Of a DNA stretch of 64,000 bases, positions 8,701-18,409 are shown piece by piece. The position numbers were made by a program, and so were the translations under genes. Position 1 is the first letter of the stretch, and each line of letters starts with the position of its first letter. Source of the stretch: Segatella buccae ATCC 33574 (GTDB lineage Bacteria; Bacteroidota; Bacteroidia; Bacteroidales; Bacteroidaceae). The DNA is taken from the NCBI RefSeq assembly GCF_000184945.1, contig NZ_GL586311.1, positions 533,660-597,659 on the forward strand. Direction: 5' to 3'. Below the pieces are notes generated by a model. It made no database searches, had not been told where the DNA came from, and saw only the letters and a list, made by a program, of their open reading frames with translations.

Positions 8701-8892
8701 GGGAGGATAAGGTGGTAGGTGGTAGGTGATAATGGAGTGTCCAAAGCCCCTAAGTTAGGGGATTGGGGGACTGAACAAGTGGAAGATGATAGATGATGGA
8801 TGGTAGGTTGAAATGTGGAGTGGGGAAGAAAAGGTCTCAGATGTAGGAGAATGCATTAACACCTACCACCTAACACCCAACACCTCTCCCCA
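8701..8892. repeat. low-complexity intergenic repeats with a small palindrome
   Basis: The gap between the WYL gene and rnhB holds GGTGGTAGGTGGTAGGTGAT-type repeats, the palindrome CCCCTAAGTTAGGGG (8747-8761), and a block rich in AACACC and ACCTACC words (8856-8893). The word AACACCCAACACCTC at 8872-8886 recurs exactly inside argB at 59736-59750. Confidence 0.6.
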
Positions 8893-9498
8893 TCACCTGA
8901 ACTCAAGAGCCAGTTCACCGGTTCCCAACAAGTTGTAGCTTTTGCGATGATAGGGGCAGATACCATGCAGGCGGATCCCCTCACGATGCTTCTTTGTGGG
9001 GTAGCCCATGTTATGTTCCCAGTCATAGTAGGGATACCGACGAGCCAAGTCGCACATATAATCATCACGGAAAGTCTTGGCGAGAATACTTGCAGCAGCT
9101 ATGGACTGGTATTTTCCGTCACCTTTGACGATGGCGGTGTATGGAAGGTCACCGTAGGGCACGAAACGATTACCGTCGACGATGACTGCCTCAGGGCGTA
9201 CATTGAGGGCATCGAGGGCACGGTGCATGGCAAGAAAACTGGCCTTGAGAATATTGATACGATCTATCTCTTCGGGAGTAACGACACCCACAGCCCACGC
9301 CACGGCATCGTGCATGATTTGCTCTCGCAATTCGTTGCGCCGCTTGTGCGAAAGCTGTTTGCTGTCGTTAAGCGCGGGATTATTGTAATCGCGAGGCAGA
9401 ATGACAGCCGCTGCATAGACACTTCCGGCCAGACAGCCACGTCCGGCTTCATCGCATCCGGCCTCTACAAGGTTGGTATAAAAATGTGGTTGAAGCAT
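8893..9498 (-). CDS. rnhB: ribonuclease HII
   Basis: RNase HII cuts the RNA strand of RNA-DNA hybrids and removes single ribonucleotides from DNA. The 201-residue protein has the acidic motif EAGCDEAGRGCLAG near the N-terminus, NDSKQLSHKRR, VIVDGNRF and GDGKYQSIAAASILAK, which hold the catalytic acidic residues and the substrate-binding loop. I chose the ATG at 9498 (MLQPHFYTN) because family members start close to the EAGxDEAGRG motif; an in-frame ATG at 9531 would add 11 residues. It appears to be transcribed on its own. Confidence 0.94.
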   Translation of the reverse strand: MLQPHFYTNLVEAGCDEAGRGCLAGSVYAAAVILPRDYNNPALNDSKQLSHKRRNELREQIMHDAVAWAVGVVTPEEIDRINILKASFLAMHRALDALNVRPEAVIVDGNRFVPYGDLPYTAIVKGDGKYQSIAAASILAKTFRDDYMCDLARRYPYYDWEHNMGYPTKKHREGIRLHGICPYHRKSYNLLGTGELALEFR

Positions 9499-9582
9499 AT
9501 CGAATTTGTGAACGAGTCTTAAAATTAACAATACTTTAACACATTAACTCAAAAAGTGAACATATATTGCACCAACAGGCAA

Positions 9583-9590
9583 TAATTTTG
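9583..9590 (+). promoter_or_regulatory. -7 box upstream of the small protein gene
   Basis: TAATTTTG matches the TAnnTTTG box and lies 48 bases before the ATG at 9639. No good TTTG is seen 20 bases upstream. Confidence 0.5.
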
Positions 9591-9638
9591 TGCATAGAAA
9601 CAAGATTACCTATTACAGACAATTAAACAACAGAAAAT

Positions 9639-9947
9639 ATGGAAAAGAACATGATGCTGAATGTGGAGAGTGCCAACGGGATGGATATGCCCAATGTGAA
9701 AGAAGTGTGCGGCAGTCTCTCCGCATATATAATAAACAAGGTGAAAAAGCCGGTAGATATGCTACAGGGATACTACTCCTACGTGTTGGAGAAACCGGTC
9801 AGCCTGAAACAAACCCTACTGCTGTTAGAGGCACAAGGGGCTTTCATTTTGACGACTTTCACAGACTGCTCCCTCCCCATGCGTGCAGTGTTTGCCGGCT
9901 GGTTTGCATGGAGCGTGTGGAGAAACGGAAAAGAGATGAAAAGTTAA
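9639..9947 (+). CDS. small hypothetical protein
   Basis: This 102-residue protein has no recognised domain. It contains a basic and amphipathic middle (LSAYIINKVKKPVDMLQGYYSYVLEKPVSLKQTL), a hydrophobic segment (AQGAFILTTF) and a tryptophan-rich end (RAVFAGWFAWSVW), which suggests peripheral or membrane contact. The -7 box at 9583 and an independent reading frame that fits its ATG support it as a real gene; a longer overlapping frame from 9590 lacks such support. I recall similar small proteins in Bacteroidales genomes, but cannot give a function. Its stop codon runs into a purine-rich repeat. Confidence 0.6.
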   Translation: MEKNMMLNVESANGMDMPNVKEVCGSLSAYIINKVKKPVDMLQGYYSYVLEKPVSLKQTLLLLEAQGAFILTTFTDCSLPMRAVFAGWFAWSVWRNGKEMKS

Positions 9948-10044
9948 GAGTGAGGAGTGAGGAGAGAAGGATTAGGAGTTTAAGAAAGGGAAGGGGAGCA
10001 AGCCACAACTCCGTTACGGACTCATCTCCACGACTCCTAATCCT
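9944..10044. repeat. purine-rich dispersed repeat with inverted ends
   Basis: The gap begins with TTAAGAGTGAGGAGTGAGG, and AGGATTAGGAGT (9968-9979) is inverted perfectly as ACTCCTAATCCT (10033-10044). Its centre includes CCACAACTCCGTTACGG, which has the same AAC-NCC-GTT core as the palindromes near 7601 and 7763. A related TTAGGAGTGAGGGGTGAG lies at 13552-13569 upstream of sufC. Confidence 0.6.
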
Positions 10045-10048
10045 CATT

Positions 10049-11329
10049 TTAACCAAACATTTTTGCAACCCGCTCAATGCCGGCCACAAGAATGTCTATT
10101 TCTTCTTTCGTATTATAAAGAGCGAAACTGGCACGGGCTGTACCCAAGATGCCGAGACTGTCCATAAGCGGTTGCGCGCAATGATGCCCCGTGCGGATGG
10201 CAATACCAAGCCGGTCGAGGAGTGTACCGAGATCCATGTGATGGATGTCACCCACTTGGAATGAGACGACTGCATCGTGCGAATGTCCTGAAGGACCATA
10301 AATCTTCATCCCCTCGATTTGAGCCAACCGCTCCAAAGCGTAATTTGTGAGCATCTGCTCATGAGCCTCAACATTGTCCATACCTATGGCCGACAAGTAG
10401 TCGAGGGCCGTGGCAAGACCATGAGTGGCCACATAATCGGGAGTTCCGGCTTCAAACTTGAGCGGAGGCCGCTCGAAAGTGGAATGGGAAAAACTCACAT
10501 GCTCTATCATCTCTCCCCCACCCTGATAAGGTGGCAACTTGTCAAGCCATGATTCCTTGCCATAGAGCACACCTATGCCGGTAGGCCCATAAGTCTTGTG
10601 ACCGCTGAAAACAAAAAAGTCGCAATCAATGGCCTGCATATCAACCATGAAATGAGGGGCACTCTGAGCACCATCTATCACGATGGGGACATTATGCTCA
10701 TGGGCTATACGCACCAATTCTCTCACGGGATTCACCGTGCCAAGAACATTGCTTACATGCGTCACACTCACGATGCGAGTCTTGTCGGTGAAGAGCCGGG
10801 CGTAGGCTTCCATGTCCAACTCCCCCGATTCAGTGAGCGGAATCACTTTCAGCACAATACCCTTGCGGTGCGCTTGGAGCTGCCACGGCACAATGTTGGA
10901 GTGATGCTCCATCGTCGAGATGATAACTTCGTCACCCTCCCCCATAAACTCATCGCTGAAACAGGAAGCTATAAGATTGAGGCCTTCGGTGGTGCCGCGG
11001 GTGAAAACAATTTCGTTGGTGGAGCGGGCGTTGATGAACCGACGCACAGTTTCGCGGGCAGCCTCATGCAATTCTGTAGCTTGTTGGGACAGCCAATGGA
11101 CACCCCGATGCACATTGGCATTTACGTTGAGATATTCCTCACGCATGGCATCAAGCACACAGAGAGGTTTCTGTGTGGTGGCCGCATTATCGAAATAGAC
11201 CAATGGCTTATCGTAAACAGTGCGAGAGAGGATAGGAAAATCTGCCCGCACAGCCTCACCGACAGCTCCGGCAGCAGGCAAAAGAATGCCACCTTTCTCC
11301 TTATTATATATGTCGTTGTTTTCTTTCAT
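10049..11329 (-). CDS. sufS: SufS cysteine desulfurase
   Basis: SufS is the PLP-dependent enzyme that takes sulfur from cysteine and supplies it to the SufBCD scaffold for Fe-S cluster assembly. The 426-residue protein has the PLP-lysine motif VFSGHKTYGPTG (Lys near 244) and the RTGHHCAQP loop with the persulfide-forming cysteine (near 384), both typical of SufS-type (group II) desulfurases. About 25 residues precede the usual N-terminus (RADFPILSR). It is the last gene of sufB-sufC-sufD-sufS, separated from sufD by 106 bases; no sufE or sufU gene is adjacent. Confidence 0.96.
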   Translation of the reverse strand: MKENNDIYNKEKGGILLPAAGAVGEAVRADFPILSRTVYDKPLVYFDNAATTQKPLCVLDAMREEYLNVNANVHRGVHWLSQQATELHEAARETVRRFINARSTNEIVFTRGTTEGLNLIASCFSDEFMGEGDEVIISTMEHHSNIVPWQLQAHRKGIVLKVIPLTESGELDMEAYARLFTDKTRIVSVTHVSNVLGTVNPVRELVRIAHEHNVPIVIDGAQSAPHFMVDMQAIDCDFFVFSGHKTYGPTGIGVLYGKESWLDKLPPYQGGGEMIEHVSFSHSTFERPPLKFEAGTPDYVATHGLATALDYLSAIGMDNVEAHEQMLTNYALERLAQIEGMKIYGPSGHSHDAVVSFQVGDIHHMDLGTLLDRLGIAIRTGHHCAQPLMDSLGILGTARASFALYNTKEEIDILVAGIERVAKMFG

Positions 11330-11435
11330 TGCTTTATAGTCTCACGGTTACTTCCTCTTTGAAAGCCCAAACGCTTTCCCTTAGCCCTGCAATGGGGCTG
11401 CCTTCTTATCCGCTGAGGAAAGACAAGGGGGATAC

Positions 11436-12782
11436 TCATTTGCAGAGCCGGCATCCCTCACACCTGTTCAGCTCACCGCGGAAACGTTTTTCCACAAGTA
11501 TATGGAGGCGTTCGCGCAACGGCGCAAGTTCCATCTTATCGATCACCTCATTGACGAAAGCAAACTCAAGCAGCAATTTGGCTTCTTTCTCACTGATGCC
11601 ACGCTGCCGCATGTAAAACATAGCCGCATCGTTGAGCTGCCCTACCGTGCAGCCATGGGCACACTTCACATCGTCGGCATAGATTTCCAACTCCGGCTGG
11701 GTGTACATACGGGCGGTCTTGGCAGCTACAAGATTGTTGTTCGTCTCTTGCGAGTTGGTCTTTTGGGCATCGTGGCGCACAAGCACACGACCGGCAAAGG
11801 CCCCCACGGCATCATCATCAAGCACATACTTGTATAGTTCGTTGCTCGTGCAATGCGGCACCTGATGGTCAATCAGCGTATTGTTGTCCACACGCTGGGT
11901 CTTGTCGGCAATCACGCAACCGTTGGCAAAACACTCCGCACCTTCCCCTTTGAACACCAGATCGAGCTTGTTGCGGGTGACACCATTATGCAACGTAATC
12001 ACATTGTGGTTGACACGGCTGTAAGCCTGCTGCTCAATATAGACATTACTTACACGCGTATTCTTGACATGCGTTTCCTCCAGACAGTAGAGGTCAAGGG
12101 AAGCATTTTCGCCCACATAGGCTTCAATCACCTGCGTAGTGAGAAAATGGCGGTCGTCGGCTGAGTCGTCGCAGAAAAGAAACTTAGCCTCTGCCCCCTG
12201 CTCTAAGATGATGAGCACACGACGATTGACCATCAAATCGACATCCGAACGGAGGATATTGATTACCTGCACGGCCCTGTCAAGTTTCACATTCTTGGGG
12301 ACATAAACCAACAGTCCGTCTTGCGCCAACATCGTGTTGAGTGCCGTGATGGAATCATCTTCGGTCTTGGCCATGCGGGCATAGTATCGCTCAATAAGCC
12401 CCGGATTCTCCGTTGCCACACGACAGAGGGAATCCACAATGACCCCATCGGGCAATTCAGTCTTGGGCAACTGTTTGGTGTAGAACGCATCGTTGACCAC
12501 AAAATAGAGCGAAGTGCTCAAGTTGGGCACATCACACTTAAAAGCCTCGTAGGGATTGATAGGTATCTCGAGCCGGTTTAGATTGAGACCATAATCGGGT
12601 TCGAAGAGTTTCGACATGTCGGTGTACCGGTAACGCTCCACTTTACGCGAAGGGAAACCTTGCCGACAGAAATCTTCAAACGCCTTGTCACGCACGCCAT
12701 TCAAGACACCGGCCGAATGGCTTTTTATCATTCCGGCCGTCTCGCGGTATAAATCAATATATTGCTTCTCGCTCCCCATCAT
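11436..12782 (-). CDS. sufD: Fe-S cluster assembly protein SufD
   Basis: SufD is a beta-helix scaffold protein that pairs with SufB in the SufB-C2-D complex, where Fe-S clusters are built. The 448-residue protein has the family's conserved C-terminal block (CAHGCTVGQLNDAAMFYMRQRGIS followed by KLLLEFAFVNEV) that contacts SufC. The unusual last residues are cysteine-rich (NRCEGCRLCK), with three cysteines in CxxCxxxC-like spacing. sufC ends only one base away, so the genes are co-transcribed. Confidence 0.95.
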   Translation of the reverse strand: MMGSEKQYIDLYRETAGMIKSHSAGVLNGVRDKAFEDFCRQGFPSRKVERYRYTDMSKLFEPDYGLNLNRLEIPINPYEAFKCDVPNLSTSLYFVVNDAFYTKQLPKTELPDGVIVDSLCRVATENPGLIERYYARMAKTEDDSITALNTMLAQDGLLVYVPKNVKLDRAVQVINILRSDVDLMVNRRVLIILEQGAEAKFLFCDDSADDRHFLTTQVIEAYVGENASLDLYCLEETHVKNTRVSNVYIEQQAYSRVNHNVITLHNGVTRNKLDLVFKGEGAECFANGCVIADKTQRVDNNTLIDHQVPHCTSNELYKYVLDDDAVGAFAGRVLVRHDAQKTNSQETNNNLVAAKTARMYTQPELEIYADDVKCAHGCTVGQLNDAAMFYMRQRGISEKEAKLLLEFAFVNEVIDKMELAPLRERLHILVEKRFRGELNRCEGCRLCK

Positions 12783-12783
12783 C

Positions 12784-13539
12784 TTACTCCTCTCCGGCTT
12801 CCGCCTTTATCCAGTCGTACCCGCGTTGTTCTATTTCCCGAGCCAACTCCGGACCGGCTGTTTTCACGATGCGGCCCTTGTAGAGCACATGTACTACGGT
12901 AGGCTTAATCATATCAAGCAGCCGTTCATAGTGCGTGATGACAATAGTAGAAGTCTCCGGTGTGTGCATCTTGTTCACGCCGTCGGCCACCACACGCATG
13001 GCATCTACATCAAGTCCCGAATCTGTTTCATCGAGAATAGACAACTTCGGTTCAAGCATGGCCATTTGGAAAATCTCGTTGCGTTTCTTCTCTCCGCCTG
13101 AGAATCCCTCGTTCACGGAGCGGTGGGAGAGTTTGCTGTCAAGGTCGACGAGCTTACGCTTCTCCCGCATGAGTTTCATGAAATCGGCCGCATTAAGCGG
13201 TTCAAGACCTTGATACTCACGCTTGGCGTTGATCGCTGCCCGCATGAAATTGGTCATCGACACCCCGGGAATCTCCACGGGATACTGAAACGAGAGGAAG
13301 AGTCCTTCCCGGGCCCGGTCTTCAGGCTTCATCTCCAGCAGATCTTTACCGTTGAAGATGGCCTGTCCTTCGGTCACTTCATAAAGCGGATTGCCCGTGA
13401 GCACAGCACTCAACGTAGACTTTCCCGAACCGTTCGGGCCCATGATAGCGTGGATTTCTCCATCTTTGATACTGAGGTTGATACCTCGCAATATTTCTTT
13501 GCCGGCAATCGTGGCATGCAGATTTTTTACTTCAAGCAT
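12784..13539 (-). CDS. sufC: Fe-S cluster assembly ATPase SufC
   Basis: SufC is the ABC-type ATPase of the SufBCD scaffold. The 251-residue protein shows Walker A (GPNGSGKST), the signature (FSGGEKKRNE) and Walker B (LSILDETDSGLD) followed by the H-loop VITHY. I start it at the ATG at 13539 (MLEVKNLHATIAGKE), which fits the family; a further upstream ATG at 13602 would add 21 residues encoded by a purine-rich repeat and is unlikely. The gap to sufB (13540-13681) carries that repeat. Confidence 0.95.
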   Translation of the reverse strand: MLEVKNLHATIAGKEILRGINLSIKDGEIHAIMGPNGSGKSTLSAVLTGNPLYEVTEGQAIFNGKDLLEMKPEDRAREGLFLSFQYPVEIPGVSMTNFMRAAINAKREYQGLEPLNAADFMKLMREKRKLVDLDSKLSHRSVNEGFSGGEKKRNEIFQMAMLEPKLSILDETDSGLDVDAMRVVADGVNKMHTPETSTIVITHYERLLDMIKPTVVHVLYKGRIVKTAGPELAREIEQRGYDWIKAEAGEE

Positions 13540-13681
13540 GGTTGTAAAAGTTAGGAGTGAGGGGTGAGCAGTAAGAAGTTGTGGACACTTCTCTTCTGCC
13601 ACCCCTTCACCCTTTATTCATATTTTATGTTTCGTGATTGTATTTCTTCCTTGAGACACTATTGATTGTCTTTTACCCTCA

Positions 13682-15130
13682 TTATCCAACTGTTCCTTCA
13701 AGTGAAACGCTAAGCAGTTTTTGGGCTTCGACGGCAAACTCCATCGGAAGTTTGTTGAGCACTTCCTTGGCATAACCGTTCACGATGAGTCCCACGGCCT
13801 GCTCGGTGGGAATACCGCGTTGATTGCAATAGAACAGTTGGTCTTCGCTGATCTTCGAAGTCGTGGCCTCATGTTCAAACACTGCCGTTTCGTTGTGGGC
13901 ATCCATGTAGGGGAAAGTGTGTGCTCCGCACTGGCTACCGAGCAAAAGAGAGTCGCACGAACTGTAGTTGCGGGCATTTTCGGCATTGGGAGTGGCGCGC
14001 ACAAGACCGCGATAGGAGTTTTGGCTGTGCCCGGCAGAAATGCCTTTAGAGATGATGGTAGACTTCGTGTTCTTGCCCATATGTATCATCTTCGTACCCG
14101 TGTCAGCCTCTTGATAGTTGTTGGTGACGGCCACGCTGTAGAACTCAGCTACCGAATTGTCGCCCCGGAGGATGCAGGAAGGATACTTCCACGTGATGGC
14201 CGATCCCGTCTCCACCTGCGTCCATGAGAGTTTGGAATTGACTCCACGCAACTCTCCCCGCTTGGTCACGAGGTTCAGCACACCGCCTTTACCGTTTTCA
14301 TCACCGGGATACCAGTTCTGCACTGTGGAGTATTTCACCTCGGCATTGTCTTTGACGATGATTTCCACGACAGCGGCATGCAACTGATTTTCGTCGCGCA
14401 TGGGTGCCGTGCAGCCTTCAAGATAGCTCACGTAGGCATCGTCGTCGGCAATGATAAGCGTGCGTTCAAACTGTCCGGTGTTGCGGGCATTGATGCGGAA
14501 ATAACTGCTCAACTCCATCGGGCAACGCACGCCTTTGGGAATGTAGACGAATGATCCGTCACTGAACACGGCGCTGTTGAGCGAAGCGAAGAAGTTGTCA
14601 CGATAGGGCACCACCGAACCTAAATACTCCTGCACCAGTTCGGGATGTTCCTTGACGGCCTCACCGATGCTGCAAAAAATGACACCTTTGGCACGGAGCT
14701 GTTCTTTGAAGGTGGTCTTCACCGAAACGGAGTCCATGATGGCATCCACAGCCGTACCGCTCAACGCAAGCCGCTCTTCCAAGGGTATGCCGAGTTTGTC
14801 GAAAGTTTTCTCCAATTCGGGATCTATTTCCTTGTTCGCCGGTTTCTTGGCCAGCGGATCGGCATAGTAGGAAATGGCCTGATAGTCAATCTCCGGAATG
14901 TGGAGATGTGCCCAGTCGGGCTGCCGGAGCGTCTTCCAATGATTGAAAGCCTTCAAGCGGAAGTCGAGCATCCATTGGGGCTCGCCTTTCTTCTGCGAGA
15001 TAAGCCGCACGACCTCTTCGTTGAGTCCTTTCTCTATGATCTCCGTATCCACGTCGGTCGTGAAGCCGAATGCATATTTCTGTTCGGCCACCTGCTTGAC
15101 AAACGCGTTTTTTTCTTTGTTCTCTTCCAT
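13682..15130 (-). CDS. sufB: Fe-S cluster assembly protein SufB
   Basis: SufB is the main scaffold subunit on which the Fe-S cluster forms. The 482-residue protein has the family blocks [30 protein letters not shown], the SRGLV-like segment SYRGLVR and the C-terminal [16 protein letters not shown] chose the ATG at 15130 ([11 protein letters not shown]); an ATG at 15160 would add 10 residues. It is the first gene of the suf cluster, and the region 15131-15364 must hold its promoter, but I see no clear -7 box there. Confidence 0.95.
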   Translation of the reverse strand: MEENKEKNAFVKQVAEQKYAFGFTTDVDTEIIEKGLNEEVVRLISQKKGEPQWMLDFRLKAFNHWKTLRQPDWAHLHIPEIDYQAISYYADPLAKKPANKEIDPELEKTFDKLGIPLEERLALSGTAVDAIMDSVSVKTTFKEQLRAKGVIFCSIGEAVKEHPELVQEYLGSVVPYRDNFFASLNSAVFSDGSFVYIPKGVRCPMELSSYFRINARNTGQFERTLIIADDDAYVSYLEGCTAPMRDENQLHAAVVEIIVKDNAEVKYSTVQNWYPGDENGKGGVLNLVTKRGELRGVNSKLSWTQVETGSAITWKYPSCILRGDNSVAEFYSVAVTNNYQEADTGTKMIHMGKNTKSTIISKGISAGHSQNSYRGLVRATPNAENARNYSSCDSLLLGSQCGAHTFPYMDAHNETAVFEHEATTSKISEDQLFYCNQRGIPTEQAVGLIVNGYAKEVLNKLPMEFAVEAQKLLSVSLEGTVG

Positions 15131-15303
15131 TGACTTTATCCTTTGTCTGGGATATAACAAATATCATACCAACATCATTACCGGTAACTTATGTGACCGT
15201 TTCCGGAGCCACTCTGCAGCCCGACAATGCCGGTATCACTAACCACCAACGGTAGAAGTGCATTTTGTCAGCACCCCTACCGTGGTCATGATAGTATCTT
15301 TCG

Positions 15304-15357
15304 CCCGTCGGTTTTCCTCCCCTTTGCGCAAGGGAAGGAATGCCGACGGGTTATTTT
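15304..15357 (+). terminator. long hairpin with T-run on the plus strand between infB and sufB
   Basis: CCCGTCGG (15304-15311) pairs with CCGACGGG (15343-15350), with a second inner stem around the loop TGCGC (TTCCTCCCCTT against AAGGGAAGGAA, one mismatch). TTATTTTTT follows on the plus strand. Both neighbouring genes are on the minus strand, where no T-run follows the hairpin, so either it ends infB transcripts without a T-run or it ends a short plus-strand RNA. TATCTTTC lies directly in front of it (15295-15302). Confidence 0.6.
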
Positions 15358-15364
15358 TTGTCCA

Positions 15365-18256
15365 TTACAGTTTCTGTTCCACCTCGATCTCCGTGAAGGT
15401 CTCAATGATATCGCCTTCAAGAATGTCATTGCAGTTGACAAGGCTGATACCGCACTCCATGCCGGCAGGCACTTCCTTCACGTCGTCTTTGTAACGCTTG
15501 AGTGCATCGATGGGGGCCGTGTGCACCACAATACCGTCGCGCACCACGCGGCCCTTGTCCTTGTTGTGTACCTTGCCTTCGATGACCAGACCGCCGGCAA
15601 CCGTGCCAACCTTGGAAATCTTGAACACCTGCTTCACCTCTATCTCGCCGGTGACGATTTCTTTCTTCACCTTGTCGAGCATACCAATCATGGCCGACTT
15701 CACATCGTCGATGGCATCGTAGATAATAGAATAGGTGTTGATTTCCACGCCTTCACGGTCGGCCAACTTGCGGGCATCGGCTGACGGGCGCACCTGGAAG
15801 CCCACGATGATGGCATCGGAGGCACTCGCGAGCATCACGTCATTTTCGCTGATCTGGCCCACGGCCTTGCTGATGACATTCACCTGCACCTTCTCCGTGG
15901 ACAACTTAATGAACGAATCGCTGAGTGCCTCGATGGAACCGTCGGTATCGCCCTTGACGATGATGTTGAGCTCCTTGAACGAACCGAGGGCGATGCGGTG
16001 GGAAATGTCGTCAAGCGACAGACGCTTCTGGGTGCGCAGCCCCTGCTCGCGCTGCAACTGTTCGCGCTTGTTGGCTATCTCGCGGGCCTCCTGTTCGTTC
16101 TCCAGCACATGGAAAGTGTCACCGGCCGTGGGCGCACCGTTCAATCCGAGGATAATACACGGCTCAGACGGGCCGGCCTCCTGAATGCGTTGGTTGCGCT
16201 CGTTGAACATGGCCTTGATACGTCCCCAGCTCGTTCCTGCAATCACCACATCGCCCTGACGGAGCGTGCCGTTGCTCACGAGCACCGTGCTCACATAGCC
16301 GCGCCCCTTGTCGAGCGACGACTCGATGATGGATCCCGTGGCCTTGCGGTTGGGGTTGGCCTTGAGGTCGAGCATGTCGGCCTCAAGAAGCACCTTCTCC
16401 AGCAGCTCGTCCACACCGATGCCTTTCTTGGCACTGATCTCCTGACACTGATACTTACCGCCCCACTCCTCTACGAGCAAGTTCATCTGCGACAGGTCTT
16501 CGCGTATCTTGTCGGGATTGGCTCCCGGCTTGTCTATCTTGTTGATGGCAAACACCATTGGCACACCGGCTGCCTGGGCATGGGAGATGGCCTCCTTGGT
16601 GGTAGGCATCACAGAGTCGTCGGCGGCAATGATGATGATGGCAATATCGGTGACCTGCGTACCGCGGGCACGCATGGCCGTGAACGCCTCATGACCGGGC
16701 GTGTCAAGGAACGTGATGCGGCGGCCGTTCTCCAACTTCACGTTGTAGGCACCGATGTGCTGAGTGATGCCTCCGGCCTCACCGGCAATGACATTGGTAT
16801 TGCGGATATGGTCGAGCAGCGATGTCTTACCGTGGTCCACATGGCCCATCACGGTCACGATCGGCGCACGGGGCACCAAATCGTTCTCATCGTCTTCCTC
16901 CTCGCTCACGGCTTCGCTCACCTCGGCACTCACATATTCGGTCTTGAAGCCGAACTCATCGGCCACGAGATTGATGGTCTCGGCATCCAGACGCTGGTTG
17001 ATGGACACCATGATACCGATGCCCATGAGCGTGCCAATAACCTGATTGACACCTACGCCCATCATTGTGGCAAGTTCGCTCACGGTTACAAACTCGGTCA
17101 GTTTCAGCGTCTTGCTCTGCTTGCGCTCTGCATTGGCCTCCTCTGCCAGTTTCTCCTGCACGGCCTCGCGCTTCTCCTTGCGATATTTAGCACCTTTCCT
17201 GTTTTGGTTTTGCTTGTTGGTGAGGCGTGCGAGCGTCTCTTTCACCTGACGTGCCACATCTTCCTCATTCACCTCCAACGGTTTCTGGTTGCGCTTCTTG
17301 CCCTTGTTCTTCTTGCCCGAGTTTTTGCCTCCGCCACCGGTCTGCTGCTGGTTGGCAGCGGCGTTGATGTCCACACGCTCCTTGTTGATGCGCTGACGCT
17401 TCTTGCGCTCGCCTCCCGCTGCGTTTCCGCCACGCCCCTGCTGGGCCTTCTCTTCACGCTCCTTGCGACGCTCCTCTTTCGATTTCTTCTTGGGGCGCGT
17501 GCTCTGGTTGAGCGTGGCCAGGTCTATCTTGCCCAGCACCTTGGGTTCGTTGGCCGACAGTTTTCGCTCGCTCTTGAGCGTGAACAGCTCAGGCTTCTCC
17601 GAAGCTGCCGAGGTCTCAGGCTCAGCCACAGTTCCGGCAGTGTCCTCGGTCTGTTGTCGGGACACCTCCTCTTGTGGGTGTACAGGCTCCGGACGGTCTT
17701 TTTCCTCCTTGTCGATTGGAGCTTCCGGTTGGGCCACTTCGGTCTTTTTATCGGCAACGGCAGTTTCCACCTTCACCTCTTCAAGCCCAACGGCGACCGT
17801 TTCCGGCTTCGTCTCCACCGGCTTAGCCTCAGCCTTCGGGGCCTCCTTCGTCTCGGCAGGGCTCTCGGCAGCAGCCTCCACCTTTGTTTCGGGTTGTGCT
17901 ACGGGAGCAGCAGACTTCTCGGCAGGCTTCTTGCCGATGTTGTCGAGATCCATCTTGCCCAACGGCTTGTACTGCTGCTGGGTGGACGATTTCAGAAGTC
18001 CATCGGCACGAGTCTCTTTCCGGGAGGGCTCACGCTTCTTGTCTTTTGTTTTTTTCTGGAACAGTTTTTCAGCCTGGCTGCGCACTTCGGCATCCTGCTT
18101 GAACTCGTTGACCAGCGCATTATACTGCTCATCGTTGAGTTTGAAGCTCGGTTCGGCCTTCACCTCTCCCAGGTGGTTCTTCTTTTCAAGGAATTCAACT
18201 GCCGTTTGAAGTCCTATGTTCAGTTCACGTAATGCTTTGTTTAATCTGATGCTCAT
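15365..18256 (-). CDS. infB: translation initiation factor IF-2
   Basis: IF-2 is the GTPase that brings initiator tRNA to the 30S subunit and promotes subunit joining. The 963-residue protein has a long charged, Ala/Glu/Lys-rich N-terminal region (about 70-380) as is common in Bacteroidota, an IF2_N module ([16 protein letters not shown]), and the G domain with GHVDHGKTS (near 469-480), DTPGHEAFT and [12 protein letters not shown]. The C-terminal half carries the domains that bind fMet-tRNA (ending in VEQKL). It is last in rimP-nusA-infB, 153 bases after nusA. Confidence 0.97.
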   Translation of the reverse strand: MSIRLNKALRELNIGLQTAVEFLEKKNHLGEVKAEPSFKLNDEQYNALVNEFKQDAEVRSQAEKLFQKKTKDKKREPSRKETRADGLLKSSTQQQYKPLGKMDLDNIGKKPAEKSAAPVAQPETKVEAAAESPAETKEAPKAEAKPVETKPETVAVGLEEVKVETAVADKKTEVAQPEAPIDKEEKDRPEPVHPQEEVSRQQTEDTAGTVAEPETSAASEKPELFTLKSERKLSANEPKVLGKIDLATLNQSTRPKKKSKEERRKEREEKAQQGRGGNAAGGERKKRQRINKERVDINAAANQQQTGGGGKNSGKKNKGKKRNQKPLEVNEEDVARQVKETLARLTNKQNQNRKGAKYRKEKREAVQEKLAEEANAERKQSKTLKLTEFVTVSELATMMGVGVNQVIGTLMGIGIMVSINQRLDAETINLVADEFGFKTEYVSAEVSEAVSEEEDDENDLVPRAPIVTVMGHVDHGKTSLLDHIRNTNVIAGEAGGITQHIGAYNVKLENGRRITFLDTPGHEAFTAMRARGTQVTDIAIIIIAADDSVMPTTKEAISHAQAAGVPMVFAINKIDKPGANPDKIREDLSQMNLLVEEWGGKYQCQEISAKKGIGVDELLEKVLLEADMLDLKANPNRKATGSIIESSLDKGRGYVSTVLVSNGTLRQGDVVIAGTSWGRIKAMFNERNQRIQEAGPSEPCIILGLNGAPTAGDTFHVLENEQEAREIANKREQLQREQGLRTQKRLSLDDISHRIALGSFKELNIIVKGDTDGSIEALSDSFIKLSTEKVQVNVISKAVGQISENDVMLASASDAIIVGFQVRPSADARKLADREGVEINTYSIIYDAIDDVKSAMIGMLDKVKKEIVTGEIEVKQVFKISKVGTVAGGLVIEGKVHNKDKGRVVRDGIVVHTAPIDALKRYKDDVKEVPAGMECGISLVNCNDILEGDIIETFTEIEVEQKL

Positions 18257-18409
18257 GTATTTCCTTTGATGTTGCGGGTGCTCGTTGTTGATTGTGGTTG
18301 TCGGATTATGGTCTATGGCGTTGGGAGTCCGAACATGGCACTACCGGTAGTCACACCCTTTTAGCTACCGGCCAACTGCCATCACCCAACAACCGTCAAC
18401 TGCGTTTCG

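Noticed and set aside
9590..10264. 224-codon frame overlapping the small protein at 9639 and the sufS end
   Set aside because: Its composition is that of repeat and antisense DNA, and the 9639 frame fits the -7 box better.
15998..18232. Long plus-strand frame (744 codons) opposite infB
   Set aside because: It is the antisense of infB, Leu/His/Gly-rich and without recognisable domains.
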